DNA of 10,170 nt, from contig CAUAWV010000055.1 of NCBI GenBank assembly GCA_958433005.1, forward strand, positions 1-10,170, read 5' to 3'. How positions within the stretch are numbered: the stretch's first letter is position 1; each line of letters opens with the position of its first letter. Below the pieces are notes generated by a model, which saw only the letters and a program-made list of their open reading frames with translations, ran no database searches and was not told the origin of the DNA. Shown piece by piece: positions 1 to 6,995 of this stretch. Position numbers and translations under genes: made by a program. This DNA comes from an uncultured Collinsella sp. Its GTDB lineage: Bacteria; Actinomycetota; Coriobacteriia; Coriobacteriales; Coriobacteriaceae.

Positions 1-14
1 GGGGAATCTGGTAT

Positions 15-38
15 AGCTGCTAGTACGTAAACGCAGCT
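15..38. repeat. Short inverted repeat AGCTGC / GCAGCT
   Basis: Perfect 6-bp arms at 15-20 and 33-38 enclose a 12-nt loop. The repeat lies three bases outside the large palindrome at 42-133. No gene can be assigned to positions 1-40, and the role is unknown. It may be coincidental, or part of the same intergenic structure. Confidence 0.35.
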
Positions 39-41
39 TAC

Positions 42-133
42 CTGCGGGAGGCCCCTATATATCGTCCCGCGCGCAGTTTCGCAGCGAAGCGAGAATGTTT
101 GAGCACGGGATGATATATAGGGGCCTCCCGCAG
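42..133. repeat. Large composite palindrome downstream of the glycosyltransferase
   Basis: Two 28-nt arms, 42-69 and 106-133, are inverted copies with one difference (G64 opposite T111, which would still be a G-U pair in plus-strand RNA). The loop is 36 nt (70-105). Each arm also begins and ends with its own small inverted repeat (CGGGA...TCCCG), so the unit could fold as one long hairpin or as two smaller ones. The arms contain an AT core (TATATA) beside GGGGCCTCCC. The palindrome begins 19 nt beyond the stop codon of the minus-strand glycosyltransferase. Neither side has a run of T, so it is not a typical intrinsic terminator. It could be a dispersed palindromic repeat, a transcript-end stabilising structure or a protein site. 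Confidence 0.75.
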
Positions 134-152
134 ACGAGCGGACAGTCCGATG

Positions 153-1454
153 CTAGCGGATATGCGCAGGCTTGCCGCCCCAGTAGAAGCGGCAGAAGGC
201 TCGTTTGCGCTTTTGGGGTTTGCCTACGAGCTCCATGGTTGCGATGGCTATGTCTTCGGCTGCGTGGGGGCGGCGTAGTACTTCGCCGTTGATGAGCAGT
301 GCCTTGAGCGACTCAGGATGATCGTGGAGATGACGCAACGTCACGATGAGCTCTCGTGCGGTGGTGACATGCATGCTGGCGCCCATGCCGGTGAGCATGG
401 TGGTGTTGGCCTTTTCCTGGCCATAGGACTTGCCCAGCAGGATCATCGGCAGGTGTGCGCACAGGCATTCGGTGACGGTGAGTCCGCCCGATTTGAGAAT
501 TGCCAGGTCGCAGCCGTGCATAAGCGCTGCCATATCATCGACATAGTCCAGAACCGTGACGTTTTCGAGCTTCATGGCATCGAAGAGCGTCTTGAGACGG
601 GCGGCGTATTCCTTATCCTTGCCCGGCAAAAAGACAAAGTGCATGTCTTCGAAGCTGCGTAGGAAGGGGAGGGTGCGGTCCATCTCCGCGCGAAAGCGAA
701 CGTACGGTTGAGGCAAGCTGGCACCGGCCATTACCAGCACGACGGTCTTGTCGGTGGGGAGGTTGAACTTAGCTAGCTCTTCCTCGCGATCGTAATCCGT
801 GTCGAATCCGGCGCGAATGGGAATGCCGGTAATGCGAATCTTTGTTTCGAGCACCTTGCGCGGACGCAGCGTTTCGGCCATAAATTCGTTGGCAACACAG
901 AATAAATCGGTGTCCTTGTGGGGCCACCATCCCTCGACTTCGTAGTCGGTCGGTACGCAGATGACCGGATAATCGATACCCGTAATTACGCGGGCGCCCA
1001 CGGCAACATTGGCTGCCGTGATGTGCGTTGCAACCACGGCTATGGGCCTGCGGCTACGAATATATTCGTTGAAGGCGGGGAACATAATTCGCGACCATGC
1101 CGTTCCGCCACCCCAGAGAAGATGTCCCGTAAGCGTATATCGCCAGGTCAGGTCGTAAATGGGGCGTGTGGCTCCCGTAAAAGAAGCCGCGGTCTTATTG
1201 CCGTCGAATTTAATACGTCCAAAATCAAGGATATCGAGCACTTCAATCTCAATATCCTCGGGGATGCCATTGGTGCCGCGGATGAGGTCGAATGCCTGCG
1301 CAATCGCATTTGCGGCGGCCTTGTGGCCCGAGCCAACGGAGGCGTGCACGATGGTCACGAGAGGTTTTTGTTGAGCCAGGAGCGTGGTTTGCTCCGATTG
1401 GGGAGTGCTGTGCGTGAGCAGGGGAGCGTCGTCACTCGTCTGCGCCTGGTCCAT
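153..1454 (-). CDS. MGDG-synthase/UgtP-like GT28 glycosyltransferase (433 aa)
   Basis: Predicted membrane-associated glycosyltransferase that moves a sugar from a nucleotide donor to diacylglycerol or a related lipid, making glycolipids and possibly lipid anchors. The N-terminal part has the MGDG-synthase-type motif HASVGSGHKAA (about residues 37-47). It is followed by a THITAANVAVG segment and TDYEVEGWW near residues 169-177. The C-terminal GT28 half carries VLVMAGASLP, the donor-binding motif KSGGLTVTE (321-329, usually KPGG) and GQEKAN. Length fits the family. The frame stays open to an ATG at 1493, but the ATG at 1454 is preferred because AAGGGG lies 8 nt before it (1463-1468). The gene is divergent from trxB with 118 nt between. 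The exact sugar and acceptor cannot be read from sequence; processive and non-processive members look alike. The basic C-terminal tail (KRKRAFCR) may help bind membrane. Confidence 0.85.
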   Translation of the reverse strand: MDQAQTSDDAPLLTHSTPQSEQTTLLAQQKPLVTIVHASVGSGHKAAANAIAQAFDLIRGTNGIPEDIEIEVLDILDFGRIKFDGNKTAASFTGATRPIYDLTWRYTLTGHLLWGGGTAWSRIMFPAFNEYIRSRRPIAVVATHITAANVAVGARVITGIDYPVICVPTDYEVEGWWPHKDTDLFCVANEFMAETLRPRKVLETKIRITGIPIRAGFDTDYDREEELAKFNLPTDKTVVLVMAGASLPQPYVRFRAEMDRTLPFLRSFEDMHFVFLPGKDKEYAARLKTLFDAMKLENVTVLDYVDDMAALMHGCDLAILKSGGLTVTECLCAHLPMILLGKSYGQEKANTTMLTGMGASMHVTTARELIVTLRHLHDHPESLKALLINGEVLRRPHAAEDIAIATMELVGKPQKRKRAFCRFYWGGKPAHIR

Positions 1455-1572
1455 CGATAACACCCCTTCAGCTTTGTAATACGGATTTATCATTGTAGTG
1501 CATGAGTGTCACGTTCACGTAAATTTGGGTATGAGCGCAAAGAACGACAACGTTTCGACGAAAGGACGCTTC
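1455..1572. promoter_or_regulatory. Divergent promoter region between the glycosyltransferase and trxB
   Basis: This 118-nt spacer must hold start signals for both genes. For trxB, a TATAAT-like TATGAG is at 1530-1535, with a weak GTGTCA at 1506-1511 (18-nt spacing). The hexamer TCACGT is repeated in tandem at 1509-1520, overlapping the -35 side, and could be a regulator site. For the minus strand, TACAAT at 1494-1499 is the best -10, without a good -35. All of these are weak matches seen by eye. Confidence 0.35.
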
Positions 1573-2511
1573 ATGACTACCGATAAGCCGATCGATGTTG
1601 CGATTATCGGTGGCGGCCCCGCGGGCTATGCTGCCGCCATTTATGCTGCGCGTGCCAACCTGACGACGACCGTGATTGAGCAGGGCATGTCGGGAGGGCA
1701 GATCGCCACAACCAATGAGGTCGAGAACTATCCGGGTTTCCCGCTCCTGAGTGGCGCCGAACTCGGCGAGCGTTTTCAGCAGCATGCAGAGGGCCTGGGA
1801 GCACAGGTTACATGGAGCATGGTTACGGGTATCGATTACGATGCCGATGCAGCGTTGTTTACGGTGCATCACGATATGGGCGATACGCTGGCCTCGAGCG
1901 TTATCGCTTGCATGGGTGCCACGCCGCGTCCGGCAGGTTTCGCAGGCGAGGATACGTATCGCGGTCGTGGCGTTTCATATTGCGCGACATGTGACGGCAT
2001 GTTTTTCCGCGGCAAGCAGGTTTTTGTAATCGGTGGTGGCAATTCGGCATGCGAAGAGGCTCTGTTCCTGTCCGACATTGCCAACAGTGTGACCATCGTG
2101 CTGCGCCGCGACCAGTTCCGTGCGCCCGATGGTGTTGTTCAGAAAGTACTCGCAAAGGACAATATTACAGTTAGGTACCAAACTAGTATTGTGGAGCTAT
2201 CGGGCGAAGCCATGCCAACGACGATTACCTTTAAGGACAATGCATCCGGCGAGACTCATACCGAGTCATTTGAGCCCGGCTCGTTTGGCATCTTTGTCTT
2301 TACCGGAACGCAGCCCCATACCGAGCTTGTTGAGCATCTAGTCGATCTGGCGCCTGATGGCGGCATTCTGACTGATGAATCCATGGCGACCCGCACGCCA
2401 GGTCTATTTGCCGCTGGCGATATCCGTTCCAAACGTTTACGCCAGGTTGTGACCGCTGTTTCGGACGGAGCCATAGCAGCAACGAGCGCATACGCGTTTC
2501 TCCGTCGATAA
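1573..2511 (+). CDS. trxB: Thioredoxin-disulfide reductase (312 aa)
   Basis: Cytoplasmic flavoprotein that uses NADPH to reduce thioredoxin. The FAD-binding motif GGGPAG is at 13-18, the redox-active CATC at 137-140, the NADPH-binding GGGNSA at 154-159, LRRDQFRA at 177-184 (the usual HRR motif with L for H), and the C-terminal FAD motif AGDIR at 281-285. The length is normal for low-molecular-weight TrxB. An in-frame ATG exists at 1498, but the ATG at 1573 has AAAGGA at 1561-1566 and begins directly with the conserved N-terminus. No thioredoxin gene lies beside it. The gene is alone between its own promoter region and a strong terminator at 2552. The leucine in place of histidine before RR is a small departure and should not by itself prevent NADPH binding. 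Confidence 0.96.
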   Translation: MTTDKPIDVAIIGGGPAGYAAAIYAARANLTTTVIEQGMSGGQIATTNEVENYPGFPLLSGAELGERFQQHAEGLGAQVTWSMVTGIDYDADAALFTVHHDMGDTLASSVIACMGATPRPAGFAGEDTYRGRGVSYCATCDGMFFRGKQVFVIGGGNSACEEALFLSDIANSVTIVLRRDQFRAPDGVVQKVLAKDNITVRYQTSIVELSGEAMPTTITFKDNASGETHTESFEPGSFGIFVFTGTQPHTELVEHLVDLAPDGGILTDESMATRTPGLFAAGDIRSKRLRQVVTAVSDGAIAATSAYAFLRR

Positions 2512-2551
2512 GTACGATAATATATCTTATGTAAGGTTGCTATTTTCATAG

Positions 2552-2595
2552 AAAGTGGTTGGACGGTGCATCAATGTGCCGTCCAACCACTTTTA
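2552..2595 (+). terminator. Intrinsic terminator after trxB
   Basis: The stem pairs 2552-2570 with 2575-2593 around the tetraloop TCAA. Fifteen base pairs are perfect, and the inner four include two G-U pairs. It ends in TTTTA. It lies 40 nt after the trxB stop and before the promoter of the next gene, so it separates the two transcripts. An A-tract on the other side is short, so it acts mainly on the plus strand. Confidence 0.88.
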
Positions 2596-2612
2596 CTTGG
2601 CGGTTATGTGGT

Positions 2613-2641
2613 ATGCAAAACTAGGTTATCTAGAATACAAT
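2613..2641 (+). promoter_or_regulatory. Candidate promoter of the DUF1836 gene with CTAG-flanked element
   Basis: TACAAT at 2636-2641 is a fair -10 hexamer 24 nt before the start codon. No good -35 is seen (about ATGCAA at 2613-2618). The segment 2621-2634 contains CTAG-GTTAT-CTAG, a small inverted element that overlaps the spacer and could be an operator. Confidence 0.4.
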
Positions 2642-2665
2642 ATAGAAAATGAACGGAGGACCTTT

Positions 2666-3277
2666 ATGAATCACGTTAAACACGTTATTCCGATGTCTGA
2701 TTCGTCGGTCAGCATTAAGCCCGAGGATATTCAGCCCACGGTGCTACCCGATGCATTCATTCAGTCCGATATCGTGCGTAAACTCAATACGTTGAGTTTG
2801 CCGCGCTATAACCAGTTGCCCAATGTGACGCTCTACCGCGACCAGGTCATTGAGTATGTTGCGCTGTGGATGGAGCCGCTGTCCATTTGCGTTGAGCACC
2901 CTGTCATTACGCCATCGATGATCAATAACTACGTGAAGGTCGGCCTGGTGCCTGCTCCGGTCAAAAAGCAATATGGCCGCGAGCAGATTGCCCGCCTGAT
3001 CGCTATCTGCCTCTTTAAGCAGGTGCTACCTATTGCTGCGGTGCAGGCACTCTTTAACATTCAGCGTTTGAGCTACGATGCCCCGACGGCCTTCGATTAT
3101 GTGGTCGATCAGCTCGAGGCATCGATTCGTTCGGCGTTTTCCGTCGAGCAGACGCCGGTTCCCGATACGGCGCATCAGGTAACGCGTGAGTCGCTGCTTG
3201 TGCGCAGTGCGGTTTCATCCTTCGTTTCGAAGGCGTACCTGATGAGCTATCTAAAGTTTAATGGGTTTAATAGCTAG
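2666..3277 (+). CDS. DUF1836 family MerR-like helix-turn-helix protein (203 aa)
   Basis: Likely small DNA-binding regulator; its target is unknown. The family signature is plain: LPRYNQLPNVTLYRDQVIEY (45-64), then ITPSMINNYVKVGLVPAPVKKQYGR (81-105), which is the predicted winged-helix region, and a hydrophobic helix with ARLIAICLFKQVLPI (109-123). DUF1836 proteins are widespread in Firmicutes and Coriobacteria and have no settled function. The first 30 residues and the last 50 are less conserved in type. An earlier ATG is possible (2555), but the start at 2666 has a strong GGAGG at 2656-2660 and sits after the trxB terminator. It is monocistronic, with its own terminator, and convergent with degV. 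Confidence 0.85.
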   Translation: MNHVKHVIPMSDSSVSIKPEDIQPTVLPDAFIQSDIVRKLNTLSLPRYNQLPNVTLYRDQVIEYVALWMEPLSICVEHPVITPSMINNYVKVGLVPAPVKKQYGREQIARLIAICLFKQVLPIAAVQALFNIQRLSYDAPTAFDYVVDQLEASIRSAFSVEQTPVPDTAHQVTRESLLVRSAVSSFVSKAYLMSYLKFNGFNS

Positions 3278-3289
3278 CCGACGTATAAA

Positions 3290-3337
3290 ACGGGCGGAGC
3301 AAAGGGTCATCTGTCACTTTGTCCCGCCCGTATTTTT
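3290..3337. terminator. Bidirectional terminator between the DUF1836 gene and degV
   Basis: The outer stem is ACGGGCGG (3290-3297) with CCGCCCGT (3324-3331), and the inner stem is GCAAAG / CTTTGT (3299-3304 / 3317-3322). On the plus strand it is followed by ATTTTT. On the minus strand it is followed by the complement of TATAAAA, giving a U-rich tail there too. It lies between convergent stop codons at 3277 and 3351. Confidence 0.88.
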
Positions 3338-3350
3338 GCTTGGTTGGACG

Positions 3351-4217
3351 TTATTGGCCCGAAGCCACGCCCATGCCGTAGCCGATAATGAGCCCATGCA
3401 TTTCGGCATAGTATGAATCTAGCCCGTTACAGGGCATGATGATAGTCTTGGAGCCTGGCCAGCGCTCCACAATTCGGCTGGCAAGTGCTTGGGCGCCTGC
3501 CTCATTCTCGACATGGTCGATAACGACCTCGCCGCCCGTAAAACCTTCGGCTTCCATGGTGTCGATGATCTTGTTGAGCATCTTCTTTTCGCCACGCGTG
3601 TGACCGACGAGTTCGATTTTACCGGCCTCACTCGCCGTGCCCAAAATGCGGATATTGAGCTTGTTGGCAATGACGCCGGCTGCCTTAGGGATACGTCCGG
3701 CTTTGGCCAGGTTTTCGTAATTGCACAAGCTGAAAAGGATTTTGCTGTTCTGCTCAAGGCTATCGAAGTATGCGCAAGCGTCCTCGAATGAGACATCCGG
3801 ATTGCTTGCAAGATAGCGGTCGAACAGCAAGAAAATGAGGTCCATTTTGCCGCCAGCTGCGCGCGAATTGACAAGATGAATATTGCGGTCCGGTTCCTCG
3901 GCAAGAACCATATCGCGAGCCGTGGCTGCTGCATTGTAGCTGCCCGACACGCCCTCAGAGATTGGCATGCAGATGGTCTTGTCTGCCAATTTGAAGAGCT
4001 CGGCCCACTCCCCTACGCTGGGACAAGCGCTCGAAGAAGCGTTCGTCTCCGCCTGAACAGCGCAGTTGAGCTCATGAACATCGAGTGAAAGGTCATCGAT
4101 GAATTCATGCTCCCCCACTCGAATTTTGAGGGGCGCAAATGCAAAGGTGGTATGGGGCGCGGTCGGTTGCCAATCGCGGAGGTTGCAGCTTGAATCGGAG
4201 ATAAGTGCCCAGCTCAT
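3351..4217 (-). CDS. DegV/FakB family fatty-acid-binding protein (288 aa)
   Basis: Members of this family bind a fatty acid and, as FakB, present it to the kinase FakA for phosphorylation, feeding exogenous fatty acids into phospholipid synthesis. Seen here: N-terminal ISDSSCNL (6-13, usually DSTADL), a CPSVGEW segment (65-71, usually TSxPS), PISEGVSGSYNAA (85-97), NSRAAGGK (117-124), LAKAGRIPKAAG (170-181) and a C-terminal GLIIGYGMGVASG (275-287). Length is typical. Several ligand-site motifs depart from the consensus, so this may be a specialised paralogue. The start is supported by AAAGGA 10 nt upstream on the minus strand. It has its own promoter, and no fakA is in the window. The gene name degV is used only as a family label. 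Confidence 0.88.
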   Translation of the reverse strand: MSWALISDSSCNLRDWQPTAPHTTFAFAPLKIRVGEHEFIDDLSLDVHELNCAVQAETNASSSACPSVGEWAELFKLADKTICMPISEGVSGSYNAAATARDMVLAEEPDRNIHLVNSRAAGGKMDLIFLLFDRYLASNPDVSFEDACAYFDSLEQNSKILFSLCNYENLAKAGRIPKAAGVIANKLNIRILGTASEAGKIELVGHTRGEKKMLNKIIDTMEAEGFTGGEVVIDHVENEAGAQALASRIVERWPGSKTIIMPCNGLDSYYAEMHGLIIGYGMGVASGQ

Positions 4218-4246
4218 AGAGGGTCCTTTCTAATTGTTCCTCAACA

Positions 4247-4252
4247 ATTATA
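4247..4252 (-). promoter_or_regulatory. -10 box of the degV promoter
   Basis: A perfect TATAAT on the minus strand lies 29 nt before the degV start codon. The predicted start of transcription is near 4240. No TTGACA-like -35 exists at 16-18 nt; that position is occupied by the arm of the palindrome 4271-4309. This hints at control by a bound protein. Confidence 0.6.
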
Positions 4253-4270
4253 GCCATCTTGCAAACCGAA

Positions 4271-4309
4271 TGTACGGCTATCTAGTTTTGAATACTAGAT
4301 AGCCGTACA
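4271..4309. repeat. Perfect 16-bp-arm palindrome upstream of degV
   Basis: Arms 4271-4286 and 4294-4309 are perfect inverted copies, with the 7-nt loop TTTGAAT. Each arm contains GGCTATCTAG. The palindrome covers about -31 to -69 of the predicted degV promoter, so it is probably not in the degV transcript made from that promoter. No T-run follows on either strand, so it is not a typical terminator, though read-through RNA from nlpC would fold into a strong hairpin. The best guess is an operator or a small palindromic repeat. Confidence 0.8.
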
Positions 4310-4318
4310 AGATTAGAG

Positions 4319-4356
4319 ACAAAAGAATAGACCTCGCGACTTTAAGCCACGAGGTC
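4319..4356 (-). terminator. Intrinsic terminator of the nlpC end of the minus-strand cluster
   Basis: On the minus strand, GACCTCG pairs with CGAGGTC (4350-4356 / 4330-4336). The stem extends inward by about five more pairs, two of them G-U, to a TAA loop. It is followed by TATTCTTTT. It starts 26 nt past the nlpC stop codon. Confidence 0.82.
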
Positions 4357-4382
4357 CACATTCACACGCTGTGTAAGATGAC

Positions 4383-5510
4383 TTAGTAGCGCACGAAGAT
4401 ATAGTTGTTGTTCATGCCGGCGGCAACGGAGCTGATGATAACACCTGTGTTGTAGTCGGAAGCATGAATCATCTGACCACCACCGATGTAAATGCCGGTG
4501 TGGTACGAGTTGACCACAACGTCACCGGGCTGCGGATCGGACACACGCGTCCAGCCCATAAAGGTACCCGTGGTGCCCAGGCGGCAATAGCGACCCGTGA
4601 GGCAATAGCTAACAAAACCAGAGCAGTCGAAGCTGTTCGGGCCAATTCCGCCCCAGGAATAAGCACAACCAAGCTTGCTGTATGCACGCGAGACAACAGA
4701 ACCGCCATCGACGGACTGGCTCGGAGCAGAAGGCGTCGGAGCCGGAGCAGTCGTGGAGGGCTGCGGCGTCGGAGCTGGTGCCGGCGTAGGAGCCGGAGTG
4801 TTACCGCCCTGGTTGTTGTTATTGCTGGTCTGGCCACCGTTGTTGGTGTTCTCGGTCGTACCGGCAGTCTCGTTGCTCACCGTGGCCTTCTCGGCGGTAC
4901 TGGCGTTGATGCCGGCCTGCAGCGCGGCGTTGGCCTGGGCTTCGGCGGCAAGCTCAGCCTGCAGCTGAGAATCCAGAGAGTTTACGACGTTCTGGGCTTC
5001 AGCCTGCTGGGCGTTAAGCTCATCGACCTTCTTTTGCGTGGCGGCGACGTTCTTCTCCTGCTCGGCCTGCTTATCGGTGAGCTGCTGCTTAAGCTCCTTG
5101 ACCTCTTGAATGGTCTGAGCCTGCTTATCGGAAACTTTGCCGTAGTAGAACAGACGGTTGAGCATATCGCTCAGATCATCGACACCCGTCAAAACCTGAA
5201 GCAGGCTCAGACCGCCGGTTTTGTACTCGCCGGCGACATAGGTCGAGAGCTTGGCCTGACCGTCAGCGATCTCCTGCTGCTTTTGCGTGATCTCGCCAGC
5301 AGTCTGATCGAGCGCCTGCGTCTGCGTGGCGAGCTCATCGTAAATCTGCTGGGTTTGGGTACCGATCTGCTCAAGCTTCGTTCGAGCAGCGGCAAGGTCG
5401 GATGCGGTATCGGCGTAGGCAGGAGCCGCGAGGCCCAAGCCCAAAACACAAGCGAGGGTTGCCGTAGCAGCGCAGCGTGCCATGTTTTTGTGCGTGTTTG
5501 CTGTGCGCAT
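4383..5510 (-). CDS. Secreted NlpC/P60 peptidoglycan endopeptidase with coiled coil (375 aa)
   Basis: Predicted exported cysteine peptidase that cuts peptide stems in peptidoglycan (D,L-endopeptidase type), used in wall remodelling or daughter-cell separation. Residues 1-33 are a signal peptide ending in AYA, with cleavage likely before D34. Residues 35-200 are Q/E/A/K-rich coiled coil, as in RipA- and CwlO-like hydrolases. Residues 215-265 form a T/N/G- then P/A-rich linker. The NlpC/P60 domain fills about 268-375, with catalytic Cys296 in FDCSGF, His337 in YHTGIY and a third polar residue, probably His349 in MIHAS. The start at 5510 has AAAGGA 6-8 nt upstream. It lies 32 nt after apt, so it is probably co-transcribed, and it ends at a terminator. 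The repetitive linker creates a long antisense open frame that is not a gene. In related proteins the coiled coil often acts as an inhibitory or partner-binding segment, perhaps for an FtsEX-type complex; this is inference. Confidence 0.92.
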   Translation of the reverse strand: MRTANTHKNMARCAATATLACVLGLGLAAPAYADTASDLAAARTKLEQIGTQTQQIYDELATQTQALDQTAGEITQKQQEIADGQAKLSTYVAGEYKTGGLSLLQVLTGVDDLSDMLNRLFYYGKVSDKQAQTIQEVKELKQQLTDKQAEQEKNVAATQKKVDELNAQQAEAQNVVNSLDSQLQAELAAEAQANAALQAGINASTAEKATVSNETAGTTENTNNGGQTSNNNNQGGNTPAPTPAPAPTPQPSTTAPAPTPSAPSQSVDGGSVVSRAYSKLGCAYSWGGIGPNSFDCSGFVSYCLTGRYCRLGTTGTFMGWTRVSDPQPGDVVVNSYHTGIYIGGGQMIHASDYNTGVIISSVAAGMNNNYIFVRY

Positions 5511-5542
5511 GTAGCTTCCTTTCCAGTAACTAAGGGTAACGG

Positions 5543-6073
5543 CTAGTCCACCGTCACCAGGCTAAAGAGCTCCACATCGCCATCAGACGGCGTGAGCTTC
5601 TCGCGCGGGTTGAGAAACGCAAGCTCAAGGATACAACCGTAACCGACAAGCTTTGCGCCCATATCTCGCACCAGTTTACCTGTTGCCTCGACGGTTCCGC
5701 CCGTCGCGACCAAGTCATCCAGAATCAACACGGTATCTTTAGAGCTGATAGCGTCGGCATGGATCTCAATGGAATCCGTTCCGTATTCGAGCTCATAGCT
5801 TTGGCTCACGGTCTCGCGCGGCAGCTTGCCCGGTTTACGTGCGGGAACAAAGCCGGCGCCAAGGGCTACAGCCACCGGTACGCCAACCATAAAGCCTCGA
5901 GCCTCTGGGCCCACGACCTTGGTGATTCCCATGCCGGCAAAGTGCTCGGCGAGGGCATCGGTCATGGCTTTGAGCGCCTCGGGATTGCCAAAGAGCGGCG
6001 TGATGTCTTTAAAGATGACTCCGGGCTCGGGATAGTCGGGGATGTCGACGATTTGAGATTCGAAGTCGTACAT
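5543..6073 (-). CDS. apt: Adenine phosphoribosyltransferase (176 aa)
   Basis: Cytoplasmic purine salvage enzyme: adenine plus PRPP gives AMP and pyrophosphate. The PRPP-binding motif VLILDDLVATGGT is at 115-127. The N-terminal part shows IPDYPEPGVIFKDITPLF (11-28), GPEARGF (55-61) and the flexible-loop segment ARKPGKLPRE (78-87), all typical of Apt. Length is normal. An ATG at 6088 is in frame, but the ribosome site GAAAGG (6081-6086) lies inside that extension and exactly 7 nt before the ATG at 6073, so the shorter form is chosen. It sits between the MerR gene (40 nt) and nlpC (32 nt) on the same strand. In many bacteria apt neighbours relA; that is not the case here. Confidence 0.95.
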   Translation of the reverse strand: MYDFESQIVDIPDYPEPGVIFKDITPLFGNPEALKAMTDALAEHFAGMGITKVVGPEARGFMVGVPVAVALGAGFVPARKPGKLPRETVSQSYELEYGTDSIEIHADAISSKDTVLILDDLVATGGTVEATGKLVRDMGAKLVGYGCILELAFLNPREKLTPSDGDVELFSLVTVD

Positions 6074-6080
6074 TGCATGA

Positions 6081-6086
6081 CCTTTC
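6081..6086 (-). promoter_or_regulatory. Ribosome binding site that decides the apt start
   Basis: GAAAGG on the minus strand stands 7 nt before the ATG at 6073. It overlaps the codons that follow the alternative ATG at 6088, so the upstream start would have no site of its own. Confidence 0.6.
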
Positions 6087-6113
6087 AATGGGTTGCCGGA
6101 TAAGCGGCAGCTG

Positions 6114-6992
6114 TTATTTGCCCGCGGTGGCGGTGCCGGTTTGCGAAGGGGCGACGACCTTGAGCGGCTTTACGAGAGAATCCTCGTGCGAAGCCGGCGC
6201 GACAGTTTTTTCGTTTTTGGCCTTGGTGGACTCGGAGCGAGCGATTTCCTCATCGAGTGCATCGATGTCGGCGTCCTCGACCACGGCGTTGAGCGACTCA
6301 AAAACGCGGTTCTTGAGCAGCGCAGTGTGCACACCCTCCGTCAGGTCGTGAAGCTTCTTAAACGCACGCTCGAGCTTGGCGTCGCGCTCGTCATCGGAGG
6401 TATCCATGCCGAGCATGCTCACGAGAACCTGCTCAAACATCGAAGATTCGCGGTTTGCCGACGATACGTACTGACGCAGGTTGCGCGGCTCAATGTGGAA
6501 GCGCGACAGCTCCGAGCAGTAACGGATAATCGGGAAATCTCGGCCATCGACGAGCTCACGGTTCTGCGGGCTCTTGATGATGCGGATAAGATCGTTCTCG
6601 GCAAGGGAGCGGATAAACGAAATCTCAACACCGAGCATGTCGGGGATCGTCTCGATGGGATGCAGCTTTTGCTTGGTCTCCTTGGGCTCCGTCTTAAGCG
6701 GAACATCGGACAGAAGACCCACCTCGTAAGCCAAAGTGGACAGGTCCGTGGCGTTTTCCAAGCGCTGCTTAATCACGTTGAGCGGCATGTAGCGGGTCTT
6801 CTGCAAGTGCAGGATGACCTCCAGGCGATCAACGTCCTCCTTAGAGTACTGACGGTATCCCTTAGGCGTACGATGAGGGGTAATGAGCCCCTCATCTTCT
6901 AGAAATCTAATTTTTGAGTTCGAAAGATCGGGGTATGCGCCTCGAAGTAGGTTGACGACTTGGCCGATACTCAGATAGTTGCGTTCGGCCAT
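6114..6992 (-). CDS. ftsR: FtsR-like MerR family transcriptional regulator (292 aa)
   Basis: DNA-binding regulator of the actinobacterial FtsR type (Rv1828 of Mycobacterium tuberculosis; FtsR of Corynebacterium glutamicum, reported to activate ftsZ). The winged helix fills about 5-80: YLSIGQVVNLLRGAYPDLSN, then SKIRFLEDEGLITPHRT and KGYRQYSKEDVDRL, close to the Rv1828 pattern. A second region at 108-180 (IPDMLG...RYCSELSRFHIEPRNLRQY) matches the second conserved domain of these proteins. Residues 205-255 look helical and acidic. The last 40 are low-complexity (A/T/S/K) and probably disordered. The start is 3 nt after the FHA stop, so translation is likely coupled. Position directly after a GarA/OdhI-type FHA gene matches the order in mycobacteria and corynebacteria, which supports the assignment. 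The target gene in this organism is unknown. Confidence 0.85.
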   Translation of the reverse strand: MAERNYLSIGQVVNLLRGAYPDLSNSKIRFLEDEGLITPHRTPKGYRQYSKEDVDRLEVILHLQKTRYMPLNVIKQRLENATDLSTLAYEVGLLSDVPLKTEPKETKQKLHPIETIPDMLGVEISFIRSLAENDLIRIIKSPQNRELVDGRDFPIIRYCSELSRFHIEPRNLRQYVSSANRESSMFEQVLVSMLGMDTSDDERDAKLERAFKKLHDLTEGVHTALLKNRVFESLNAVVEDADIDALDEEIARSESTKAKNEKTVAPASHEDSLVKPLKVVAPSQTGTATAGK

Positions 6993-6995
6993 GCC

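Noticed and set aside
42..133. Reading the large palindrome as the intrinsic terminator of the glycosyltransferase
   Set aside because: The stem is strong, but neither strand has a T-run after it. It was kept as a repeat of unknown role.
1498..1572. Longer trxB start at 1498
   Set aside because: It would add 25 residues not found in TrxB proteins and would overlap the promoter region. The ATG at 1573 has a good ribosome site.
4464..5546. 360-residue open frame on the plus strand
   Set aside because: It is antisense to nlpC along its whole length and reads as repeated L/R/G-rich sequence caused by the coiled-coil and linker codons. There is no ribosome site and no recognisable domain.
6093..6902. 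269-residue open frame on the plus strand opposite ftsR
   Set aside because: It lies wholly within the antisense of the MerR gene and has no ribosome site or known motif.
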